Part shown: positions 16,053 to 23,897 of the stretch, one piece after another
Layout: every line of letters starts with the position of its first letter
Numbering within the stretch: position 1 is the first letter of the stretch
DNA from: Peptococcaceae bacterium
GTDB taxonomy: Bacteria; Bacillota; Desulfitobacteriia; Desulfitobacteriales; Syntrophobotulaceae
DNA: 64,000 nt
NCBI GenBank assembly: GCA_009782825.1
Contig: WRII01000001.1
Location: 1 to 64,000 of the forward strand
Direction: 5' to 3'
Program-made: the position numbers and the translations under genes
Notes under the pieces: model-generated
What the model was told of the DNA's origin: nothing
What the model saw: only the letters and a program-made list of their open reading frames with translations
The model's database searches: none

Positions 16053-16718
16053 ATGAAAGTTTGCGAAAAATGTGCGGTATCAGTATCGGGCAACCCGGAA
16101 AAATGTCCGCTATGTCAGAGTCCGCTCACAGGGGAAAATCAGAACTCATATGAAACCTTTCCGTTTATTCCACTGGCCAGACACAAGCACAGCCTGCTTT
16201 TCCGCCTATTGCAGTTAGCCTCGGCGGCTGTCGTGATTGCTGCTCTGACTGTCAATGGAATGCTGCCTCAAGGGGGGTTCTGGTCGCTGTTTGTGCTGGC
16301 GGGGGTAGCCTGTGCCTGGCTCAGCCTGACCATTGCCATCCGTAAGCGGCATAATATTCTGAAAAACTTGGCCTATCAGGTGACGGTTATCGGCATTCTG
16401 TCCATTTTATGGGATGTTTTTACGGGTTGGCACGGCTGGTCAGTTGATTTTGTCATTCCGATTGTCTTTGTGTCCGCCATGATTGTCACAGCTATCCTGG
16501 CCCGCATCCTGACAATGCCCGTGGGAGCTTATATGATTTACAATTTCCTGCTTATGCTCTATGGAATCATTCCGGCTTTCTTTGTGCTGAGCGGGTTGAG
16601 CACCATCATTCTCCCGTCGCTGCTGTGTGTGGCGTGCAGCCTTTTTTCTCTCGCCGCACTGCTGATCTTTGAAGGCAGAAATATGGCGGAGGAGTTAAAA
16701 CGCCGTTTGCATTTGTAG
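16053..16718 (+). CDS. DUF6320 domain membrane protein with N-terminal zinc ribbon
   Basis: A 221-residue protein. Residues 1-30 carry two cysteine pairs (KVCEKCAVSVSGNPEKCPLC), a rubredoxin-like zinc ribbon, followed by six hydrophobic segments from about residue 45 to 210 (for example LASAAVVIAALTVNGML and IPIVFVSAMIVTAILARIL). I recognise this arrangement as DUF6320, commonly encoded next to alcohol-acetyltransferase-like and esterase genes in Clostridia. I start at ATG 16053 because GGGGGGTG lies 4-5 bases upstream; the longer frame from 16011 would translate the heptamer repeats. The family function is unknown; a membrane partner for the acyltransferase is a reasonable inference. Confidence 0.8.
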   Translation: MKVCEKCAVSVSGNPEKCPLCQSPLTGENQNSYETFPFIPLARHKHSLLFRLLQLASAAVVIAALTVNGMLPQGGFWSLFVLAGVACAWLSLTIAIRKRHNILKNLAYQVTVIGILSILWDVFTGWHGWSVDFVIPIVFVSAMIVTAILARILTMPVGAYMIYNFLLMLYGIIPAFFVLSGLSTIILPSLLCVACSLFSLAALLIFEGRNMAEELKRRLHL

Positions 16719-16720
16719 AT

Positions 16721-16792
16721 AGGTTCCTCAAGTCCTATGAAACAAAGGGGGGCAGCATCGACGAGTATATCGAGAAACACATGCAAAGCTAA
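16721..16792 (+). other. short C-terminal gene remnant
   Basis: A start-less open segment right after the DUF6320 stop encodes RFLKSYETKGGSIDEYIEKH, a compact helical C-terminal peptide, then a stop. It looks like the tail of a gene removed by rearrangement and marks the edge of the debris region at 16.7-17.9 kb. Family not recognised. Confidence 0.25.
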
Positions 16793-16895
16793 TAAATTAA
16801 AAGAATCTGTGAATACACGGCTACAAGATCAAGATGGTGAAATATTTTAAAAAATCCGTTAATGGGAGTATAATAGAAAATGGAGGGAACACCAT

Positions 16896-17182
16896 ATGCG
16901 GAAACTAAAAATCTATTTGGAAACTACATTGTTCAATTTCTATTATGACGTTGAGCAGATATTTATGTTGCGGAAGGGATTATTCCGCTAAGATATCGAA
17001 CCGATGGTTTGCATATCGCCATTTCAGCCGTCAATGGTTTGGATATGGTCGTCAGCATGAATTTTCAGCATATCGTTAAACGAAAAACCAAAATCGCAAC
17101 CGCGAATATAAACGTCTTGAACGGTTATCGTGTCGTTGAAATTCTGAACCCCATGGAGGTGATTGAAGATGAAGAATCTTAA
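16896..17182 (+). pseudogene. broken PIN-domain toxin gene
   Basis: ATG 16896 has GGAGGGAACACC upstream and a TATAAT at about 16870. It opens with MRKLKIYLETTLFNFYYD, the beginning of a PIN-like nuclease, but reaches a stop after about 32 codons. In another frame the C-terminal half continues from about 16966 (GIIPLRYRTDGLHIAISAVN, then VVSMNFQHIVKRKTKIATAN) to the stop at 17182. Roughly 50 residues in the middle, including an active-site acid, are missing. The gene has therefore been inactivated by an internal deletion with frame loss, while its start, ribosome site and partner gene remain. Confidence 0.7.
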
Positions 17183-17336
17183 TACGATTGAGAAAGACAT
17201 AAATAAAATCCGCCTTGCTATTTATGAGGAAACCAAGGACATGACAGCCCAACAACGTAAAGAGCGTTTGGAAAAAGTCACAAATCCGGCTATTCAAAAG
17301 TACGGATTAAAAGTGATACCAAACGCCAAGAGTTAA
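17169..17336 (+). CDS. small protein, probable antitoxin partner of the broken PIN gene
   Basis: A 55-residue, highly charged helical protein (IEKDINKIRLAIYEETKDMT, then AQQRKERLEKVTNPAIQKYG). Its ATG lies within the last codons of the PIN gene with GGAGGTGATTGAAG upstream, a 14-base overlap typical of toxin-antitoxin operons with the antitoxin second. If the toxin is dead, this gene has no partner here. Function is inferred from position. Confidence 0.6.
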   Translation: MKNLNTIEKDINKIRLAIYEETKDMTAQQRKERLEKVTNPAIQKYGLKVIPNAKS

Positions 17337-17438
17337 AATAATAAAAATGGTTATTGACTTCGTGTTTAAAGCGTTCGTGTACGCATGGGCCATGATATCC
17401 TGAGTCTTAGTGTCCAAAGCGGATCAATTTCTTGATGA

Positions 17439-17701
17439 TCACAATCTCGGGTCAACGGGCTCGCTCTCCAAAGCCAGCACTCCAAACACACACTCATGCA
17501 CCCGATACAAAGGCTCATTCCGCGCAAAGCGTTCCAACGACTCCATACCGAGGGCAAACTCATTCAGCGCCAGATTGCGTTTCTTTGATAACGAACGCTT
17601 TTTCAGCCGGGTCAAATTATCCTTCAGCATATACTCAGGTCCGTAGATGATGCGGAGATATTCGCGTTCACGGCACTTGACAGCAGGCTGTAATGGATCA
17701 T
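17439..17701 (-). pseudogene. C-terminal fragment of polynucleotide kinase-phosphatase (Pnkp)
   Basis: About 87 codons without a start, encoding LQPAVKCREREYLRIIYGPE, KKRSLSKKRNLALNEFALGM, and ending RVHECVFGVLALESEPVDPR followed by L and a stop. This is the conserved C-terminus of bacterial Pnkp, the three-domain RNA end-healing and sealing enzyme of the Pnkp/Hen1 RNA-repair system. The kinase, phosphatase and most of the ligase-like domain are absent; upstream of 17701 similarity ends abruptly. It is a relic, and no hen1 gene is present in the window. Confidence 0.75.
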
Positions 17702-17927
17702 ATGGAACAGACTTGACAAAAAAATATTCTTGATGTAAAATATTGAATATCTAGTGGAAAAAGCACTGATATTGACATATCTAAACATATTGAGCAATTC
17801 ACATTTAACGATATAGCATCACGCATGTGGAAATTTTCGTTAATCAAGTTTAGTCCAATAAAAGACATGATTGCACCAGCATCAAATTCAATCAAGAATG
17901 AAAATATTTTCAAGGAGGGACGAGCGA

Positions 17928-17999
17928 ATGAGTATGGAGAACATCCAAACCAAAATCATTGTGACTGACGCCAACAACGGGAGAGGAGGTTGCCGCTGA
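17928..17999 (+). CDS. short leader-type reading frame ahead of the cell-wall hydrolase
   Basis: A 23-codon frame with a strong AAGGAGGGA ribosome site, beginning MSMENIQTKIIVTDA and ending GRGGCR. Its TGA overlaps the ATG of the hydrolase (TGATG). It could be a genuine leader peptide giving coupled translation, or the start of a gene replaced by the hydrolase. The stretch 17702-17927 otherwise holds only AT-rich sequence with no gene I can support. Confidence 0.4.
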   Translation: MSMENIQTKIIVTDANNGRGGCR

Positions 18000-20461
18000 T
18001 GATCAAATTAGCCAGCAGAATATTTAGACGCACAAATTGGTATGTCACCAGCGGCTTCGGGTATCGCAAAGTCAATAACGTACTCGAATTCCACAACGGA
18101 ACCGACTATGGAACTCACAAACAAAATTGGGAGCTCTATGCCATAGAACCGGGAACCGTCATCAGCTGCGGTACCGCCGGCGACGGCGCTAAATACATTT
18201 GGGTCAACTATCCGCGGCTTGGCAAGAAGCTATTGCATTATCATTTGGATCATATAGAAGTTGAAGCGGGAGACGAAGTCCAAGAAGGTACATTGCTCGG
18301 CAACGCCGGAGAAACAGGCAGCGCCAATGGGATACATTTGCACCTGGGTATGCAGCCAAGCGCCGCCAATATCTATGAAGATCCCCATGCATACGACTAC
18401 TACTATGCGAATGCCACGATGAATACAGATGCAACCGTTTATGGAGGACCCAGTACAACCCTGTATGCCCCCATCGGATCTGTTTTCAAAAAAGGACAAA
18501 TACAAGTTATCAACAAAGAAAATAACTTCTTCTTCATTCGTTACTGGACAGACAAAATAAAACTCAAGCGGGGATATGTTGATATTTCTCAAGTCACTAT
18601 CGATCCCCTCATCTCAATAGTGGATGTGACAAAGACCTTCAAGGGAAACAACAACCTTGTCTATCCGCAATCCACCCTTTATGCTGATACGAATATAGCG
18701 ACAGCCGCGACAATCGGAACTATATTGGAATTAGAGGGCGTCACTGAATTCACCCCGTCGGAAAACAATATGCACTTTATAGAAAATGGTACCCCCGAAG
18801 GGATCAAAAGAGGATACATTCAAGGCAGCGAACTGATCCGAAAAGAAGGAGGTTTAGCCATAGCGATAGCCTCCAGCGGAACCAACGTCTATTACACCCC
18901 CAGCCTCGAACATAAATCCGGCACAGTCGGCGCCAATGAGTATATAGCACTCCACCACACCGGCAGTACAGTCTCCTATATTGAATGCAACACCAAAAAC
19001 GGCAGAGCAAGAGGGTATGTGTCCAACAGCTCTCTGCAGCTCCTGGATACCGACAATGTTCCCGCACTGCCCGATTATACAGAAGAGTCCTGCACTCCCG
19101 CGGGTTTCTTGACAGTCTATTTCGGCCCCACAGAGAAGTACGCTGTGGTGGGATCGGTTAACCAAGGGGCAGTAGTGACACGGCTAAGTTCGCCAATACT
19201 CAATACAGGAGATTATTCGTTTATTCAATATTCAACAATGGAGGGGACCAAAAGAGGATATGTCTTTGCCTCAGGCTTAGTTCCAGTTGATCCGGTAAAA
19301 AAAGTTATTGGGATGCACTTTGAAAGATACTCTAAATCTTTAGAAGTTTTAGAGATGCAAGATATGTCTGATATTATAGCCAATACTCCAGAAATGGAGC
19401 TAATTAAAACTATCACAGATATAAGAGTCTATGGATACTCATTAGTTGGTTTAAAACGGCTAAACAATAAAACATCAACCAATTACCACAGTATTGAAAT
19501 GAAGGATGATAGGGCTATTGTCTCATTTGACACGATAAGTGAATTTAATTATTCTACTAATCTTGAGGGCGCATCTAGAATTCAAAACTCATTCAAAACA
19601 TCTCTAGTAAATAATGGGGGTTGGAAAATAGAAAAAATGGAGGTCGACGGAGATGATCTCTATGATGGGCTTGTTTTCAGGTTGGAACAAGGCGAAAAAT
19701 TTGGAATAGAACAAATCAAAGCAATAGGTGAACAATGGAAGCAAAATGTGAAAGATGGTCATAATCAAAGTCTTAGTCTTAGAAACGCTTCAAACATTAT
19801 GACCCCTGACAATGGAACAGAAGGTAGTATGAATATAAGATCAATAACTGTCGATTATGAACCTTCCAATGCTGTTAAATATGCAAAAGAGTATGCTATG
19901 AAAAGACATCCAGACTTTTATAAGGTTACTAAAGATGATGGTCAGTATGGTAATAATTGTACAAACTTTGTATCTCAATGCCTATGGGCAGGATATGGCG
20001 GTTGGGTGCCAGACAATGCGGCTCAAACAAGAACGAACATTACTAGAATGTTTAGAATGGTTTATGAAAATGGTACAGGATGGTTTGCAGGTTCGGGAGG
20101 AGGATCTGCATCGTGGGAAAATGCAGAACATTTATGGGATTATCTTTATAAGCACAATAAGGCATATGGACCCAAAGGTACAGCATATAATAATAATTAC
20201 CCATACTTTGGCCTAGTCCCAGGCAATCTGACTACAGGAAATATTATTCAACTTAGAACTGATCCAGACAAACCAGAAACATATACTCATTCTGCAATTA
20301 TTGTAGAAAAAAAGGGAAATGATGATTTTAGCCAAATATACTTGGCCCAAAATACAAATGATGACCCTAGCAGAAATATGTGGGAGCTTATAGTTGATTA
20401 TGGCGGCAACGAGTGCTTTGTGAGATATGTTACGCCTATCCCGTCGACCTTTGATAGTTAA
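17999..20461 (+). CDS. chimeric cell-wall hydrolase: M23 peptidase, SH3-like repeats, C-terminal amidase_6-type domain
   Basis: An 820-residue enzyme predicted to cut peptidoglycan. Residues 15-120 form an M23 (LytM-type) metallopeptidase: SGFGYRKVNN, zinc ligands His32 and Asp36 in FHNGTDYG, LHYHLDH, and His113/His115 in GIHLHLGM. Residues 135-435 contain about four SH3-like repeats, each with a YxxPS/GPTxxYxxxG core and an RGYV/RGYI end. A linker with no recognised fold follows. Residues 625-819 resemble the putative amidase (PF12671) domain, with Cys654 in NNCTNFVSQCLW and His764 in THSAIIV. ATG 17999 has GGAGG 9 bases upstream. No signal peptide is visible. From about 19270 the sequence becomes clearly AT-richer than the 5' part, suggesting a fusion of two sources. 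Confidence 0.82.
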   Translation: MIKLASRIFRRTNWYVTSGFGYRKVNNVLEFHNGTDYGTHKQNWELYAIEPGTVISCGTAGDGAKYIWVNYPRLGKKLLHYHLDHIEVEAGDEVQEGTLLGNAGETGSANGIHLHLGMQPSAANIYEDPHAYDYYYANATMNTDATVYGGPSTTLYAPIGSVFKKGQIQVINKENNFFFIRYWTDKIKLKRGYVDISQVTIDPLISIVDVTKTFKGNNNLVYPQSTLYADTNIATAATIGTILELEGVTEFTPSENNMHFIENGTPEGIKRGYIQGSELIRKEGGLAIAIASSGTNVYYTPSLEHKSGTVGANEYIALHHTGSTVSYIECNTKNGRARGYVSNSSLQLLDTDNVPALPDYTEESCTPAGFLTVYFGPTEKYAVVGSVNQGAVVTRLSSPILNTGDYSFIQYSTMEGTKRGYVFASGLVPVDPVKKVIGMHFERYSKSLEVLEMQDMSDIIANTPEMELIKTITDIRVYGYSLVGLKRLNNKTSTNYHSIEMKDDRAIVSFDTISEFNYSTNLEGASRIQNSFKTSLVNNGGWKIEKMEVDGDDLYDGLVFRLEQGEKFGIEQIKAIGEQWKQNVKDGHNQSLSLRNASNIMTPDNGTEGSMNIRSITVDYEPSNAVKYAKEYAMKRHPDFYKVTKDDGQYGNNCTNFVSQCLWAGYGGWVPDNAAQTRTNITRMFRMVYENGTGWFAGSGGGSASWENAEHLWDYLYKHNKAYGPKGTAYNNNYPYFGLVPGNLTTGNIIQLRTDPDKPETYTHSAIIVEKKGNDDFSQIYLAQNTNDDPSRNMWELIVDYGGNECFVRYVTPIPSTFDS

Positions 20462-20573
20462 CTACCAAGAGAATTAGCATAATTATTTGCACATAATTAC
20501 ACGTATGATTAAGGCGGTTGTAATTAAAAAATAATGTTACAATTGCCTTACTAAAACATAATTGGAAGAAGTA

Positions 20574-21260
20574 ATGTTAGTGAAAAAAAGTATTCGTATT
20601 TTATTTATTAGTATCATTTTATTTTTAATAGGTAGTAATAATGCAAATGCATCAGAAGATATTTTGTTTAGATTTATGCATAATGACCATGACGCTCTTA
20701 TTATTGGGACAGTCACCTCTATCGAAGATAACATTATGACAATCAAATCTATTGATAGGATTGTAAGCGCTTCCTCTATTAATAATAAAGAACAATTATG
20801 GTTTGATGAAGCATCATTTCCGCTTACTATTTATGCTCCTGAAAGATTTAATGTAGGTGATCATGTTATTGTATCATTACACAAAAAGGAGAAGGGGCTT
20901 TTTATTAGAAATGGATTGTATAAGGTATCTGGCACTGACTTCAGAACGCTTAAAGTAGAGCACCCCATATGTCCGGCAACAGGGACTATGCTTACTGATT
21001 TTGTGAATAGTGGCGGATTATATACACAATATTCAATAGGAGGAGGCGAAATCGTTACAAGATATTATCTTGGAGAAGAAACTGTTATTTATAATCATGC
21101 CGAGGCAATGGCATTAATTGATTCACAAAACGAGGAACCACAAAGCGAGAACCTGCAAAATGAAAACTCTAACCATATTATTAATATTATTGGAGGCAGT
21201 GCCTGTCTAGTAAGCCTTGTCATAGTGACTATCTTCATAATTAAAAAAAAGAACGTCTAA
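20574..21260 (+). CDS. exported, membrane-anchored protein (tandem paralogue 1)
   Basis: A protein of about 228 residues: N-terminal signal peptide (KKSIRILFISIILFLIGSNN, cleavage likely after NANA), an extracellular beta-rich domain (HDALIIGTVTSIEDNIMTIK, then FNVGDHVIVSLHKKEKGLFI), an acidic linker, and a C-terminal transmembrane helix (IGGSACLVSLVIVTIFI) with a KKKNV tail. It should sit outside the cell, anchored by its C-terminus. It follows the cell-wall hydrolase and is repeated in part at 21346. No family recognised; protection against or control of the hydrolase is conjecture from position. Confidence 0.75.
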   Translation: MLVKKSIRILFISIILFLIGSNNANASEDILFRFMHNDHDALIIGTVTSIEDNIMTIKSIDRIVSASSINNKEQLWFDEASFPLTIYAPERFNVGDHVIVSLHKKEKGLFIRNGLYKVSGTDFRTLKVEHPICPATGTMLTDFVNSGGLYTQYSIGGGEIVTRYYLGEETVIYNHAEAMALIDSQNEEPQSENLQNENSNHIINIIGGSACLVSLVIVTIFIIKKKNV

Positions 21261-21345
21261 CAAGCCTCGTTAGTATGATTAAGGTGGTTGTAATAACAAG
21301 AAATAATGTTACAATTGTCCTGCTGGGAAATAACTGAAGGAAGTA

Positions 21346-21603
21346 ATGTTTATGGGAAAAATTATTCGCATTTTATTTATTAGTATCATATTGATTTTAA
21401 TATGTAGTAATAATATAAATGCAGCAGATACTTTATTTAGATTTATGCATAATAACCATGACGCTCTTATTATTGGAACAGTCATCTCTATTGAAAATAA
21501 TATTATGACAATCAAGTCTGTAGATCGCATTGTAAGTAGTGCATCTATGGATAAAAGAGAGCAGTTGTGGTTTGATGAAGCATCATTCCCACTCGATGTA
21601 TAA
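21346..21603 (+). pseudogene. truncated tandem paralogue of the exported protein
   Basis: The first 85 residues closely match the gene at 20574, with signal peptide IIRILFISIILILICSNNIN and shared block HDALIIGTV; both copies also share upstream sequence including GTTACAATTG. After WFDEASFPL the match stops and a TAA follows 2 codons later, 3 bases before the end of the IS3 element. The remainder of the gene is not found on the far side of the IS, so the insertion was accompanied by a deletion, or the tail was lost separately. The product would lack the outer domain and membrane anchor. Confidence 0.8.
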
Positions 21604-22010
21604 AGTGGCCACCTTTGTCAAGACAATTTTTTAGGGTTATAAAAGATAGTGGTCACTCCTTTCAATGTGGTGTTATGGTAATGTGGAAATCCAGAGCCGG
21701 CTTGCCGGCGGCTTGCAAGCCCAAAGGTACATGAACATAGTTTAGTTCTAAATGGGGAGATTGTTATCAACAACAAGGTCATCCCGCCGTCGTCGCTGTC
21801 CTGTGGGTATGTGGGTAACATTGCACGGTATTCCTTCGTTGTCGCGGTTGCTGTAGCGCAATGTTATCCACATATCCACAGCCGCGCTTGCTTTGGAATC
21901 CGAGTACCCGACTTTGACTAAACTGTTTGTACCTTTCCCATCACCTCCCATCCATTCTTTCTTCATCATCCTGTGACACAGACTTCGTTTTAGGATCAGA
22001 GGCCGTTCTC

Positions 22011-22865
22011 TCAAGCTTCAAGTTGGTTGGCCGTGTTGCAGTATACCTCAAATGGTATCTGGTAACCGAGGGACTGATGGAGCCTCTTGGTGTTGTATTT
22101 GATAAAATATTCGTTAAGACCCCTGCGAAGTGCTTTTGGTGTATCGTAGTCCTTAATGTAGATGTCTTCGTATTTGACTGTTCTCCATAGCCGCTCCGTA
22201 AAGATATTATCCATACAACGGCCCCGGCCGTCCATGCTGATTCTCACCCCCTTGTTGAGCAAAGTGTTTATATAATTGTTCCCTGTGTACTGGCTGCCTT
22301 GGTCGCTATTCACGATGTGAGGCGTGGCTGTAGCTAATGCTTTCTCCAAAGCATATACCACAAAATCATCCTCAAGGGTGTCCGATAACTCCCATGACAC
22401 CACATACCTTGAATACCAGTCCATGTATGCCACAAGGTACATGAATCCTCTCTGCATACGGATATAGGTTATGTCCGTGCCCCAGATATGGTTGGGGTAG
22501 GAGGCTGTCACATTCCTCAACAAGTATGGATATATCTTGTGCTCGGGGTGTGGGGCGGAGGTTTTGGGCTTCGGGTAAATCGCCTCAATACAGAGTATTC
22601 GCATATATCTGGCTACCGTAGGGCGGCTTATCTTATAACCTTGTCTCAACAACTCCTCTCTGATCCTTCTTGCACCATATACGGGGTTTTCCGTATAGAT
22701 TTCATCCATGGCGTTCAGAATTGCCAGTTTTTTGGCCGATACAGGCCGTTTCTTGTAGTACAGACTGCTCCGGTTCAGCGAGAGCATATCGCATTGGGAC
22801 AATATGCTGTATTCGCTGTCCAGAGGATCTATCATCACCATCCTTTGTTCCCGACTATACGTCAA
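22011..22865 (-). CDS. IS3-family transposase OrfB (DDE integrase domain)
   Basis: A 284-residue catalytic part of the transposase. The HTH_21-like region NPVYGARRIREELLRQGYKI precedes the DDE core: first Asp in HIWGTDITYIRMQRGF, second Asp in HIVNSDQGSQYTG, and Glu in DNIFTERLWRTVKYE, ending with the typical YFIKYNTKRLHQSLGYQIP. It overlaps orfA by 11 bases in the -1 frame at a run of nine A residues, the usual site for programmed frameshifting to give OrfAB. All catalytic residues are present, so the element may still be active. Confidence 0.93.
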   Translation of the reverse strand: MTYSREQRMVMIDPLDSEYSILSQCDMLSLNRSSLYYKKRPVSAKKLAILNAMDEIYTENPVYGARRIREELLRQGYKISRPTVARYMRILCIEAIYPKPKTSAPHPEHKIYPYLLRNVTASYPNHIWGTDITYIRMQRGFMYLVAYMDWYSRYVVSWELSDTLEDDFVVYALEKALATATPHIVNSDQGSQYTGNNYINTLLNKGVRISMDGRGRCMDNIFTERLWRTVKYEDIYIKDYDTPKALRRGLNEYFIKYNTKRLHQSLGYQIPFEVYCNTANQLEA

Positions 22866-23142
22866 TTCCAGATTTTTTTTTCAGCCAGTTAAACTTTGCG
22901 GTCAGTTCGCCTATTTGAGCATATAATTCCTTGACTACCTCTTCATGCTCTTTTATGAGAATATCCCTTCTTCTCTTGTCCCCAAGCAGTTCGGGCATCC
23001 CTTCAATTGCGGCTTTTCTCCACTGTCTTAGCTGGGTTGGATGTACGTCGTTTCTGCTGGCCACTTCATTGATCGTAGCTTCTTCCCTGAGAAGTTCGAG
23101 TACAACTCTTGCTTTGTATTCTGGTGTGTATTTTTTCTTCAT
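22855..23142 (-). CDS. IS3-family transposase OrfA (helix-turn-helix)
   Basis: A 95-residue protein beginning KKKYTPEYKARVVLELLREE, then the recognition helix region EVASRNDVHPTQLRQWRKAA, and a C-terminal leucine-zipper segment (EVVKELYAQIGELTAKFNWL). It binds the IS ends and, by -1 frameshifting on the A9 tract near its end, is extended into OrfB. ATG 23142 is near the right terminal repeat. Confidence 0.93.
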   Translation of the reverse strand: MKKKYTPEYKARVVLELLREEATINEVASRNDVHPTQLRQWRKAAIEGMPELLGDKRRRDILIKEHEEVVKELYAQIGELTAKFNWLKKKSGIDV

Positions 23143-23419
23143 GGGTTCAGTTTACCACATATCTTTTATGGGGCGGTTTTGCTGTCTAGATTCCTTTGAC
23201 CATTATAGTTCGCACAAGCAAAACATACCAGAAATTTTCATATTCTGTGCCATGCATATAATTTTTGCACTCCCCTTTCTCTAAATATCTACTAAATATC
23301 TACTAAATATCTACTGAGAATTCATATAACTTCCTTCTGTTTTCTATTTTCACACAGCCCACTTTAAAAAACATCATTAAAACTTCAAGAAAATCTCAAA
23401 ATTTTGTTAATGGGGAAAC

Positions 23420-23448
23420 TTGACAAACAAAAATCACACTTATATAAT
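23420..23448 (+). promoter_or_regulatory. consensus sigma-A promoter for the blaI-like/icd operon
   Basis: Perfect TTGACA (23420-23425), exactly 17 bases, then perfect TATAAT (23443-23448). The BlaI-like gene starts about 57 bases downstream. Such a consensus promoter is usually held in check by a repressor; no obvious TACA-TGTA BlaI operator is visible. Confidence 0.85.
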
Positions 23449-23504
23449 CTCATTATACAGAAACAATAATATTATCCATTGCCAATCCGGAGGTGATTTT
23501 AACC

Positions 23505-23888
23505 ATGCCAACCCAAGGAAAAAAGAAAGAGCCAAAGCTGAGCGAGGCTGAGATGGAAATCATGGCGATTATTTGGGAGGGAGGAGGACCCCTGACCTCC
23601 AACTTCATTCTGGATCACCTCACAGGCCGCGCCTGGGCTCTTTCCACTGTGATGACAGCCTTGGCCCGGCTCTGCGAAAAGGGGTTTGTCTACTGCGACC
23701 GCTCCACACGTACTAATTATTATACAACGACTCTCACGCGGGATGAATACCTGGAGCGGGAGAGCCGCGATTTTTTGGAGAAAATGCATGGCAATTCCAT
23801 TGCCAGCATGGTCACAGCATTAAATAACAGCGGAGCCATCAACGAGGAAGACCTTAACGAGCTGCGCAAGATTCTAGATAAAAAGTAG
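23505..23888 (+). CDS. BlaI/MecI-type transcriptional repressor
   Basis: A 127-residue winged-helix repressor of the BlaI/MecI/CopY family: LSEAEMEIMAIIWEGGGPLT, then the recognition region LSTVMTALARLCEKGFVYCD, and a C-terminal dimerisation helix (NNSGAINEEDLNELRKILDK). I start at ATG 23505; GGAGGTGA lies about 8-11 bases upstream. No BlaR-type membrane sensor is beside it; the next gene, 9 bases downstream, is isocitrate dehydrogenase. The partner and signal are unknown. Autoregulation through the promoter at 23420 is likely. Confidence 0.85.
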   Translation: MPTQGKKKEPKLSEAEMEIMAIIWEGGGPLTSNFILDHLTGRAWALSTVMTALARLCEKGFVYCDRSTRTNYYTTTLTRDEYLERESRDFLEKMHGNSIASMVTALNNSGAINEEDLNELRKILDKK

Positions 23889-23897
23889 GAGGAACCT

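Larger units (their letters stand above)
21606..23202 (-). mobile_element. IS3-family insertion sequence
   Basis: An element of about 1.6 kb with two overlapping transposase frames on the minus strand. Imperfect terminal inverted repeats are visible: TGGCCACC...GACA...ATAAAAGAT from 21606 inward, and on the other end TGGTCAAA...GACA...ATAAAAGAT reading back from 23202. About 400 bases between the end of orfB (22011) and the left end hold no gene I can support. No clear target-site duplication was found, consistent with a rearranged left flank. Confidence 0.85.
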
